Shown here: positions 1 to 6,081 of the stretch, piece after piece
Position numbering within the stretch: position 1 is the stretch's first letter
How the letters are laid out: each line of letters begins with the position of its first letter
NCBI GenBank assembly: GCA_034437575.1
Contig: DAOTTY010000392.1
Coordinates: forward strand, 1-10,801
DNA length: 10,801 nucleotides
From: DAOTTY01 sp034437575
Lineage (GTDB): Bacteria; Chloroflexota; Anaerolineae; Aggregatilineales; Phototrophicaceae
Reading direction: 5' to 3'
The notes under the pieces: generated by a model
Database searches by the model: none
What the model was told of the DNA's origin: nothing
What the model saw: the letters and a program-made list of their open reading frames with translations, nothing else
Made by a program: the position numbers and the translations under genes

Positions 1-1056
1 CCTACTGCCAGCACACCGGGGCAGGGGGGCGGTAATGCGGTGCTGCTCAACCTGCTGCTATTTATTATTCTGGGCGTGCTGCTGTTGTACAGCGCCAACG
101 TCCTGCTGGCCGGATTGTTCCCAGAGATGGCCGCCGAAACCGAACTCACCGTAAGCCTGAATAACGCCATCTACGTTGCGCTGGTCGGGCTGTTTGCGGC
201 GGCCCTGTCGTCCGTGCTGATTTTGTGGCGGGAGGTGCGCGTGTGGCTGTCGGGGCGGTTGGGTAGTCACGGTACCTTCGACCCGGACTCACGGGTTCAC
301 ATGACAGCGCTGGTGCTGGCGATTATCTTTCTGTCTTACACGGCCATGGATTTAATCCTGGTGGGGGGCGTGGCGGGCCTGGCAGAAAACCTGGCCGAGC
401 AAAGCCCCGGTGCCCAGGATGCCCTGGGCAGCTTAGTCATTATGATTGTGGTTGCCTTTTTGGGTGTGGGCTTGCTGGTGCGGCGCTCACTCACCCAGGT
501 GCTTGAGCGGCTGGCACTGCGCTTACCCACTTTCCAGGACATCGTGTGGGGTGTGGGCACGGCGGGGGCCTGCCTGGGGTTGATTTTCATTTTCGGCATT
601 GTGATGACTTTTGTGCTGTCACCAGAGGCGCTGGAGCAGCAGGGCGCGGCCAGTGACCAGATTGCGCGGGCGCTGGGTGGCTCGCTGCTGCTGGTGTTTT
701 TGGCGGCGTTCGGGGCTGCCGTTGGCGAGGAAATCCTGTTTCGTGGGGCGCTTCAGCCCGTGTTCGGACTCATCCCCACAACGTTGTTTTTTGCGCTGCT
801 GCACACCCAATACGCGCTCACGCCGGGGTCTGCCATCATTGTGATTGTGGGCGGGGCGTTTGGTATCCTCAAGCAGCGCACCAGTACAACAGCCGCCATC
901 ATCGCGCACTTCACGTATAACTTTGTGCTGTTGGCCCTGGCCTACGTCTACATCCAGCTTGAAGAAGCGGGCCTACTGCCCGAAGCAGCAGAGTCGATTA
1001 TCCTGCTTACATCATACCTTTTACCCGGACTCACCCAGGTTGGCCAATATTTATGA
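1..1056 (+). CDS. CPBP family intramembrane metalloprotease (5' end outside window)
   Basis: Polytopic membrane protein of the CPBP (CAAX protease / bacteriocin-processing) family, whose members cleave or bind substrates within the bilayer. The three family motifs are visible near the C-terminus. Numbered from the GTG at 40, they are EExxxR (E230, E231, R235), the FALLH segment about 20 residues later, and an HxxxN motif (HFTYN) near residue 288. About eight hydrophobic segments span the protein. The frame is open to base 1 (it reads PTASTPGQGGGNA before the GTG at 40), so the true start probably lies upstream. A GTG start at 40 is possible but lacks a clear ribosome binding site. The stop overlaps the next gene's start as ATGA, implying translational coupling. 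Family assignment is firm. The substrate is unknown, and whether it is a protease or a binding scaffold cannot be told from sequence. Confidence 0.85.
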   Translation, partial: PTASTPGQGGGNAVLLNLLLFIILGVLLLYSANVLLAGLFPEMAAETELTVSLNNAIYVALVGLFAAALSSVLILWREVRVWLSGRLGSHGTFDPDSRVHMTALVLAIIFLSYTAMDLILVGGVAGLAENLAEQSPGAQDALGSLVIMIVVAFLGVGLLVRRSLTQVLERLALRLPTFQDIVWGVGTAGACLGLIFIFGIVMTFVLSPEALEQQGAASDQIARALGGSLLLVFLAAFGAAVGEEILFRGALQPVFGLIPTTLFFALLHTQYALTPGSAIIVIVGGAFGILKQRTSTTAAIIAHFTYNFVLLALAYVYIQLEEAGLLPEAAESIILLTSYLLPGLTQVGQYL

Positions 1057-2549
1057 AGCCCTGTTCACTGCTGCTGCTATGCCTGGGATTGGGCCTGCTG
1101 GGCGGGCCAGTGGTGGCCCAGAGTACGTCTGCGCCGCCACAGTTTTTCATTCGTTGGAATGCAGCGCCTGTCTTTCCGCAGGGGATGTACTTTGAATTGG
1201 AAGCTGTGGTGCCCGAAGATGTGGGCATTACCTTCCTCACCCTGACCCTGGAGGCCGACAACCGTGATCCGGTTCAGGTGCGCGTGCCCACCACCGACGA
1301 AACGCTCGTCACTCGTGAGCAGGAACGGCTCACGGTAGAGTACATTTGGCTGTTCCAAACGGCAGATGTCGTGCCAGAGTTGTTTTCAACGGTTCGTTAC
1401 GAGTGGTCAATGGGCACCACCACCAGTGACCGTACCGACGTTGGTGCGGGTGAGGTTGTGTTTGAAGACCAGCGCGTATTCTGGCGGCGCACCACAGATG
1501 ACACCCTCGGTGTTACGCTCCTTCACCCACAGGAGGGTGTTGATGGGGGGCGCGTTTTGAGCATCGTGGACGACGCCTGGCGGCTGATGGAAGCCAACAC
1601 CGCCCCTATTGGCGAGCGCACCGTGCTGTTTTACACCGAAGGGCTGCCAATGGGATGCCTGACGACAGAAAGTGGCAATCCGGTTGCGGCTAACCTGGAC
1701 TTTGACATCAGCATCCCGTGTGAACCGACGATCATCGAAGCAGTGTATGAGCGCACCCGCCTGATTGTGTTCGATGAGGTGACAGGCTCTCGTGATGCAG
1801 CCGACCGGGTGCTGGTGTGGGCCGTTGATGAATTTTACCGTGATCTGTGGGCAGAAGCCGACGCGCCGCGTTGGTTCCGGGCAGGCTTAACGGAACTTTA
1901 CCGCCCGATCAAAACTCAGGGGGTACTTTCTGCCACGCTGTTGGCAGCACGCAGTGGCGACCTGCTTTCGCTGGACGCCCTGACCACACCCCCAGATGCC
2001 CCCCCACCAATGTTTGAGTTGTGGCAGGCGCAAAGCTACGGGCTGGTCATTTACATGGCAGAGCGGCACGGCCTGGATGCTGTGTACGAGTTGGCGGGCA
2101 CCGTTGGGGATTACGAGTCGTTCCAGATGGCCTATGAAGCCATCACCGGGGAGTCACTATCTGCGTTGTATGTGGCCTGGGAAGCGTGGTTGTTTTCCGA
2201 CGAGGCGGTGCGGGTATACAACGTGGACATCTACGGACGCCCGACCCTAACGCCAACGCGAGTGCTTTCGGATACGCCCACATGGACGCCGCTGCCCACG
2301 CTCACGGCCACACTGACGCCAACCATCACGCTAACGCCGACTGTTACCCTCACGCCCACACCACTGCCCCCTACAGTGACGGTCACGCCGCGCTCGGCAC
2401 GGGATGTATTCACCGCCACGCCTACCCCCACCCCGGACCCGGTCGCACAGGTGGCCAGCCAGCCCACAACGCGCTACGCGCTGTATGGATTGGCCGGGCT
2501 GGCGGTGTCGATTTTACTGCTGGGCGTGCTGCTGAGCAGCCGCCGTTAG
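1053..2549 (+). CDS. Secreted, membrane-anchored peptidase-MA-like protein, probably catalytically dead
   Basis: A 498-aa exported protein. Layout: signal peptide (about residues 1-23, ending VVAQ); a beta-rich N-terminal domain (about 25-135); a domain resembling the peptidase MA-like gluzincin fold (about 150-390); a Thr/Pro-rich linker (about 395-470); and a C-terminal membrane helix (472-494) ending in Arg-Arg. The MA-like region has the family's WF..GL.E segment (from W274) and the later helical YGLVIYMAERHG and WEAWL segments. At the position expected for HExxH the sequence reads DEFYR (259-263), and the usual NEG after the tryptophan reads RAG (276-278). All three expected zinc ligands are therefore replaced, and the domain is probably a non-catalytic binding module. 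Its ATG lies inside the upstream stop, with no strong ribosome binding site of its own, so it is likely coupled to the CPBP protease gene. The fold call rests on remembered family patterns; the architecture is clear. Confidence 0.7.
   Translation: MKPCSLLLLCLGLGLLGGPVVAQSTSAPPQFFIRWNAAPVFPQGMYFELEAVVPEDVGITFLTLTLEADNRDPVQVRVPTTDETLVTREQERLTVEYIWLFQTADVVPELFSTVRYEWSMGTTTSDRTDVGAGEVVFEDQRVFWRRTTDDTLGVTLLHPQEGVDGGRVLSIVDDAWRLMEANTAPIGERTVLFYTEGLPMGCLTTESGNPVAANLDFDISIPCEPTIIEAVYERTRLIVFDEVTGSRDAADRVLVWAVDEFYRDLWAEADAPRWFRAGLTELYRPIKTQGVLSATLLAARSGDLLSLDALTTPPDAPPPMFELWQAQSYGLVIYMAERHGLDAVYELAGTVGDYESFQMAYEAITGESLSALYVAWEAWLFSDEAVRVYNVDIYGRPTLTPTRVLSDTPTWTPLPTLTATLTPTITLTPTVTLTPTPLPPTVTVTPRSARDVFTATPTPTPDPVAQVASQPTTRYALYGLAGLAVSILLLGVLLSSRR
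2243..2447 (+). repeat. In-frame low-complexity Thr-Pro coding repeat
   Basis: Degenerate ACGCC/ACGCCC-type units encode runs of TPT, TLT and TVT in the linker of the peptidase-MA-like protein. Such linkers commonly space a surface domain from its membrane anchor and are frequent in Anaerolineae exported proteins (family knowledge). The units vary in spacing and sequence, so this is a protein-level compositional repeat rather than a perfect DNA tandem array. Confidence 0.7.
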
Positions 2550-2559
2550 CGCACATCTC

Positions 2560-2691
2560 ATGATTGCAATAGACGCAGTACCCATGACAGACTTTCTGGC
2601 GACGACCCGCCACGCTATTCAGAACCCGTACACATGCTTTTGGGCAATAAAGACCCTGACGCACCTTTTAGCCCACGGAGACGCCAACTAA
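2560..2691 (+). CDS. Possible 43-aa small protein between the peptidase-like gene and rlmN
   Basis: An ATG-to-TAA frame fills almost the whole 145-nt gap between the upstream stop and the rlmN start. It begins 10 nt after one gene and ends 3 nt before the next. The product has no obvious membrane helix or recognised motif; it contains FWAIKTLTHLL near its C-terminus. A second in-frame ATG at 2584 would give 35 aa. Neither start has a convincing Shine-Dalgarno sequence. The case for it is purely positional: neat spacing in a dense gene cluster and an amino acid composition that looks like protein. It could equally be a chance ORF in a short spacer. Confidence 0.3.
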   Translation: MIAIDAVPMTDFLATTRHAIQNPYTCFWAIKTLTHLLAHGDAN

Positions 2692-2694
2692 CTC

Positions 2695-3747
2695 ATGACA
2701 AATCTATATGACCTGACGCAAGACGACCTGCAAACCCTGCTTAAAAGCTGGGGCCAGCCGAAGTTCCGGGCCAAGCAGGTGTGGGAGTGGCTGTACACGC
2801 ACCGCGCCGCCGCCGTAGACGACATGACGAACCTGCCCAAAGACCTGCGAGAGCGCCTGAAGGCCGAAACCACACTGGGCACGCTGCGCCTTGTGACAGA
2901 GCAGCTCAGCCGTGACGGCACAGTCAAGCGGGTGTATGCGCTGCCGGACGGCAAAATGATTGAAGCGGTGTTGATGCGCTACAGTGACGGGCGGCGCACG
3001 GCGTGCATTAGCACGCAGGCAGGCTGCGCGATGGGCTGTGTGTTTTGTGCGACGGGGCAAATGGGCTTTACTCGTCATTTGAGTGTGGCCGAGGTGTTTG
3101 AACAGGCGATGATTTTCGCACGCGAACTGACCGCTAACGACGAACGCCTGAGCAACGTGGTGCTGATGGGCATGGGCGAACCGTTCCACAACTACGATGC
3201 ATCGGTGGGGGCCATCCGCCGCCTGATGGACGACCTCGACATCGGGGCGCGGCATATCACCGTGAGTACAGTTGGGCTGGTGCCCCAGATACGACGCTTT
3301 GCCGATGAGGGCTTACAGGCCAAGCTGGCGATTAGCCTGCACGCTGCCAACGACGCGGCGCGGAGTGCCTTGCTGCCCGTCAACAAGCGCTGGAACATCC
3401 GCGAACTGTTGGACGCCTGCCGCACGTACATTCACAAGACGGGCCGCCGCGTAACGTTCGAGTGGGCGCTCATTCACGGCGAAACGGATACGCCCGAACA
3501 GGCACACGAACTCGGTGCGCTGCTCAAGGGGATGCTGTGCCACGTCAACGTGATTCCGCTGAATCCGACGGCGGGCTATGGCGGCACACCTTCAGAGACA
3601 GCGGCGGTCGATGAGTTTATTGCGATACTGGACAGCTACGGCGTGAGCGCTACCGCCCGCGTGCGGCGCGGCATCGACATTGACGCCGGTTGCGGCCAGT
3701 TGACCACCCAATTCCTCGATACTGATTCCATCCCTGTTACATCGTAA
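2695..3747 (+). CDS. rlmN: Dual-specificity RNA methyltransferase RlmN (23S rRNA A2503 / tRNA A37 C2)
   Basis: Radical-SAM enzyme that methylates C2 of adenosine 2503 in 23S rRNA and of A37 in some tRNAs. At 350 aa it is of normal family length. Visible hallmarks are the CxxxCxxC iron-sulfur motif (C111, C115, C118), an upstream conserved cysteine (C104), GMGEP, the ISLHA segment, VNVIPLNP, and the C-terminal DAGCGQL with C333 as the methyl-carrying cysteine that forms the protein-RNA intermediate. All cysteines needed for the two-step ping-pong mechanism are present. The start matches the usual RlmN N-terminus. A GGAG at 2677-2680 is 14 nt from the ATG, further than ideal, so translation may depend on upstream genes. 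It lies in the same direction as the CPBP and peptidase-like genes but is functionally unrelated to them. Confidence 0.96.
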   Translation: MTNLYDLTQDDLQTLLKSWGQPKFRAKQVWEWLYTHRAAAVDDMTNLPKDLRERLKAETTLGTLRLVTEQLSRDGTVKRVYALPDGKMIEAVLMRYSDGRRTACISTQAGCAMGCVFCATGQMGFTRHLSVAEVFEQAMIFARELTANDERLSNVVLMGMGEPFHNYDASVGAIRRLMDDLDIGARHITVSTVGLVPQIRRFADEGLQAKLAISLHAANDAARSALLPVNKRWNIRELLDACRTYIHKTGRRVTFEWALIHGETDTPEQAHELGALLKGMLCHVNVIPLNPTAGYGGTPSETAAVDEFIAILDSYGVSATARVRRGIDIDAGCGQLTTQFLDTDSIPVTS

Positions 3748-3871
3748 AGGCCAGGCGGTAGCCCCGCCCCCATGAATTAACCGATAACCCGGCTTTGCGT
3801 GGGGGTATCAGCGGGGACGTGCAGGCGATCCAAGCCAGTGACAGTCCGATTTAGCAGCGTATGAAAATGGA

Positions 3872-3899
3872 TTGCATTGTGCGGGCTGTCTGATAAGAT
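3872..3899 (+). promoter_or_regulatory. Extended -10 promoter driving the FMN riboswitch leader
   Basis: TTGCAT at 3872-3877 is followed after 16 nt by TAAGAT at 3894-3899. A TG dinucleotide one base before the -10 (3891-3892) makes it an extended -10 element. Initiation is expected near 3906, about 15 nt before the first base of riboswitch stem P1, which is where it should be. The match is to housekeeping-sigma consensus and has not been tested. Confidence 0.6.
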
Positions 3900-3918
3900 A
3901 CAAACAGTAACAATCTAG

Positions 3919-4115
3919 CAGCCTTCGGGGCGGGGTGGAATTCCCCACCGGCGGTAAGGTGCCACAAGGTACCAAGCCCGCGACCCGAGCCGCGCTTTTC
4001 TCATCATATCTCTCTTGACTCCACGAAAAGCGTGCATCGCAGCGGCAACGCCTGCGACGGTGGACCTGGTGAAAGGCCAGGGCCGACGGTAATAGTCCGG
4101 ATGGTAGAAGGCGGA
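3919..4115 (+). promoter_or_regulatory. FMN riboswitch (RFN element)
   Basis: An mRNA aptamer that binds flavin mononucleotide and turns off flavin synthesis or uptake genes. The 5' half shows the conserved CUUCGGGGCGGGGUGGAAUU and CCCCACCGGCGG blocks. The 3' half shows GGGCCGACGG, AUAGUCCGGAUGG and GAAGG. Stem P1 pairs 3921-3926 with 4107-4112. The P3 arm is lengthened by a hairpin (GGUGCC, ACAA loop, GGUACC), as in the E. coli element. A variable stem pairs 3993-4000 with 4025-4032, and a further hairpin pairs 4037-4042 with 4052-4057. One normally AAUU-type loop in the 3' half reads GAAAGGCC instead. It is oriented toward ribY and ribE, both flavin genes, which supports the call. Confidence 0.95.
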
Positions 4116-4216
4116 GCAACACCCGCAGCAGCAATGCGAGCGCGGTGTATTTGCGTACACTCACCCCTACAACGTGTTGGGTTGGGTTTGTGTTCGCTTA
4201 TGTTTTAGCTCCTATC

Positions 4217-4247
4217 GCCCCGATGTGATCGCGCATCGGGGCTTTTT
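4217..4247 (+). terminator. Intrinsic terminator, probable riboswitch expression platform
   Basis: A perfect 9-bp stem (GCCCCGATG at 4217-4225 with CATCGGGGC at 4234-4242) with an 8-nt loop is followed at once by five T residues. It lies about 100 nt after the aptamer and 55 nt before ribY, with no gene before it, so it would stop transcription prematurely rather than end a gene. The 5' arm and its flanks (CGCCCCGA, 4216-4223) are perfectly complementary to 3925-3932 in the aptamer, a possible antiterminator pairing when FMN is absent. Confidence 0.85.
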
Positions 4248-4261
4248 GCTTTCCCAGGCTG

Positions 4262-4300
4262 CACCTTAACGTCCAATTTGTTGTAAGGTGGAGAAACTCC
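4262..4300 (+). promoter_or_regulatory. Inverted repeats covering the ribY Shine-Dalgarno sequence
   Basis: The ribY ribosome binding site AAGGTGGAG (4285-4293; GGAG is 8 nt from the ATG) lies in two small potential hairpins. CACCTTA (4262-4268) pairs with TAAGGTG (4284-4290), and GGAG (4290-4293) pairs with CTCC (4297-4300) around AAA. Either could reduce ribosome access. Both are short and a regulatory role is only inferred. Confidence 0.4.
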
Positions 4301-4301
4301 C

Positions 4302-5417
4302 ATGTTCAAACGTAGTTTTGTTGTCATCCTGCTGATGCTAACCGCCGCAGTAGGCCGCGCCCAGGAAACGCCCGCCGAGACGTTCCTGCTCAACTTTATC
4401 CCGAACATTCAGTACGCGCCGTTTTACGTCGCGCAGGCATCGGGGTTGTATGAGGCCAACGGCGTCAGCATTGAGTATGACTATCTGGATGAGCCGGTTG
4501 TGTTGGATTTGGTCGCAGCGAACCAGAACGCGCTGGGGATGGTCAGCGGTGAGCAGGTTATTTTGGGCCGTGCGGAAGAGCGCCCGGTGACGTTCGTGTA
4601 TGAGTGGTATCAGGAATACCCGATTGGCGTTGTCTTCTCAACGGACAGCGGCATTGAATCCGTGGAAGACCTGACCGATGTTCGTGTGGGGCTGCCGGGG
4701 CGTTTTGGGGCCAGCTACAGCGCCCTCACGACCATGCTTGAGGGCGCGGGCCTGAGCGAAAGTGACATCACGCTGGAAGAAATCGGCTACAACGCGCCGG
4801 AGGTCATTTGTGTGGGCGGTGTGGATGCCGCTGTGGTGTACATCAACAACGAGCCGCTGCAAATCCGTGAGCGGGCGGCCAGCGGCGACTGTGACCCGGT
4901 TGAAGGTGTGGCTGTCATCCCGGTGGCATCGGTCACCGACCTGGTGTCTAACGGCATCATCACCAATGAAACGACGCTGGCCGAGCGCCCGGAGCGGGTC
5001 GAAGCGGTGGTCGCCGCCTTTGACGAGGCGCTGCGTCTATCCATCAACAACCCGGCGCGGGCCTACCTGCAAAGCATTGATTTCATTGAGGGCCTGCCCG
5101 CCGAGCCGGACTTCGTGGCGGCGCTGGAAGCCATGGCCGCCGAGCAAGACGCCTTCCTGGCCACTGAGCCGGATGCAAACGCCATCACTGCCAGCCGCGC
5201 AGCCATGCTGACCGCCCTCCAAGATGAATTCGGCACCGGGGTGGCTATTCAGTTCGAGGTGCTGCTGGAAACCATCCCGCTGTGGGAAGCCGAACAGCTT
5301 GGCTTCTCTGACATTGCAGCGTGGGAAAACATGCAGGCCACGCTGCTGTCACTCGGCCTAATTGAAGAAGCCACTGACCTGGAAGGCGCATTCACTAACG
5401 CCTATCTGCCGGAATAA
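4302..5417 (+). CDS. ribY: RibY-type riboflavin ABC transporter substrate-binding protein (NMT1/THI5-like)
   Basis: A 371-aa exported solute-binding protein of the NMT1/THI5-like (SsuA/THI5) family. A signal peptide covers residues 1-20, with likely cleavage after GRA. No lipobox cysteine is visible, so it is not an obvious lipoprotein. The N-terminal LNFIPNIQYAPFYVA is the family's typical first strand and binding-site segment. The GGVDAAVVYINNEP block (172-185) is the second-lobe signature, and GAFTNAYLPE closes the fold. Family relatives bind the thiamine pyrimidine precursor (ThiY) or riboflavin (RibY, partner of permease RibX in Chloroflexi). The FMN riboswitch upstream and ribE downstream point to riboflavin. 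A clear GGAG lies 8 nt before the ATG. No permease or ATPase gene lies in the window, so the partners must be encoded elsewhere. Ligand specificity is inferred from context. Confidence 0.82.
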   Translation: MFKRSFVVILLMLTAAVGRAQETPAETFLLNFIPNIQYAPFYVAQASGLYEANGVSIEYDYLDEPVVLDLVAANQNALGMVSGEQVILGRAEERPVTFVYEWYQEYPIGVVFSTDSGIESVEDLTDVRVGLPGRFGASYSALTTMLEGAGLSESDITLEEIGYNAPEVICVGGVDAAVVYINNEPLQIRERAASGDCDPVEGVAVIPVASVTDLVSNGIITNETTLAERPERVEAVVAAFDEALRLSINNPARAYLQSIDFIEGLPAEPDFVAALEAMAAEQDAFLATEPDANAITASRAAMLTALQDEFGTGVAIQFEVLLETIPLWEAEQLGFSDIAAWENMQATLLSLGLIEEATDLEGAFTNAYLPE

Positions 5418-5481
5418 TTCACACCTGTGGGGTGGCTACACACGCCGCCCCGCGCTGTTTCACAAGTTTGGAGTTGCCATG

Positions 5482-6081
5482 ATGTTTACTGGAATTGTTG
5501 AAGAAATTGGAGCCGTAGCCGCTATGCGCGAAGTTGATGGCGGCTGGGCGCTAACGCTGAAGGCGGGCGTAGCCCTGGAAGGGGCAAAGCTGGGCGACAG
5601 CATCGCCATTAACGGAACGTGCCTTACCGTCACGGACTTGCAGCCGGGGCACTTCACCGTAGGTTGCTCACCGGAGACGCTGCGCCGCACCAACCTGGGC
5701 GACCTGACCCCCGGTGACCGCGTAAACCTGGAACGGTCACTGGCCGCAGACGGGCGCATCGGCGGGCATTTTGTGCAGGGCCATGTAGACGGCACGGGCA
5801 CCATTGCGGCGTTCCGCGAAGAAGGTGATTCGTTGTGGGTGACGGTGAACGCCGCGCCAGAAGTGCTGCGCTATGTGGTGCCCAAAGGCTACATCGCCGT
5901 CGATGGCACCAGCCTGACGGTCGTTGATGTGCTGGAAGACGGGTTCACGTTCATGCTGGTGGCCTACACGCAGCAGCACATCATCCTGCCGCACAAGCAA
6001 ATCGGTGACCGGGTTAACCTGGAAGTGGACGTGGTGGGCAAATACGTGGAAAAGTTCATGCTGGCCCACGCCGACGCCTAG
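5482..6081 (+). CDS. ribE: Riboflavin synthase, alpha chain
   Basis: Catalyses the last step of riboflavin synthesis, the dismutation of two 6,7-dimethyl-8-ribityllumazine molecules. The 199-aa product has the two tandem lumazine-binding barrels of the family. Barrel 1 starts MFTGIVEEIG, then NGTCLTV, PETLRRTNLG and GGHFVQGHVDG; barrel 2 has KGYIAVDGTSLTV and VNLEVDVVGKYVEK. The second-barrel segment that is IPHT in E. coli and Bacillus reads VAYT here, a variation to note. The ATG at 5482 gives the canonical N-terminus with GGAG (5470-5473) 8 nt upstream; an adjacent ATG at 5479 would add one Met. It follows ribY after 64 nt without a terminator, so both are likely controlled by the FMN riboswitch. 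Its TAG stop overlaps the stop of the convergent gene. Confidence 0.96.
   Translation: MFTGIVEEIGAVAAMREVDGGWALTLKAGVALEGAKLGDSIAINGTCLTVTDLQPGHFTVGCSPETLRRTNLGDLTPGDRVNLERSLAADGRIGGHFVQGHVDGTGTIAAFREEGDSLWVTVNAAPEVLRYVVPKGYIAVDGTSLTVVDVLEDGFTFMLVAYTQQHIILPHKQIGDRVNLEVDVVGKYVEKFMLAHADA

Larger units (their letters stand above)
3748..4301 (+). other. Long non-coding regulatory region between rlmN and ribY
   Basis: This 554-nt stretch holds no credible gene; the minus-strand frames through it are products of the structured RNA. It contains a promoter, an FMN riboswitch, an intrinsic terminator and an inverted repeat over the ribY ribosome binding site. The first 120 nt after rlmN contain only a C-rich/G-rich pair (3767-3772 with 3800-3805) without a following T tract, so no clear rlmN terminator is seen. 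The 100 nt between riboswitch and terminator contain one small hairpin (4145-4149 with 4156-4160). Confidence 0.75.

Noticed and set aside
2231..2467. Repeats at 2243-2447 considered as a tandem DNA repeat or CRISPR-like array
   Set aside because: Unit length and sequence vary and all units encode TPT-type residues in frame, which explains them as a protein linker.
3762..3816. C-rich and G-rich inverted segments after rlmN, considered as its terminator
   Set aside because: The possible stem (3767-3772 with 3800-3805) encloses 27 nt and is not followed by a T tract, so it does not look like an intrinsic terminator.
3808..4164. Minus-strand open frames of 118 and 81 aa through the rlmN-ribY gap
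   Set aside because: They run antisense through the FMN riboswitch; the conserved RNA structure explains the open frames, and the products have low-complexity composition with no recognisable motif.
4302..5417. Assignment as a thiamine-precursor (ThiY) binding protein
   Set aside because: Same protein family, but the leader is an FMN, not a TPP, riboswitch and the next gene is ribE, so riboflavin is the better-supported ligand.
5362..5481. Longer start for riboflavin synthase, giving 239 aa
   Set aside because: The extra 40 residues overlap ribY and have no family counterpart; MFTGIVEE at 5482 is the canonical N-terminus and has a good ribosome binding site.
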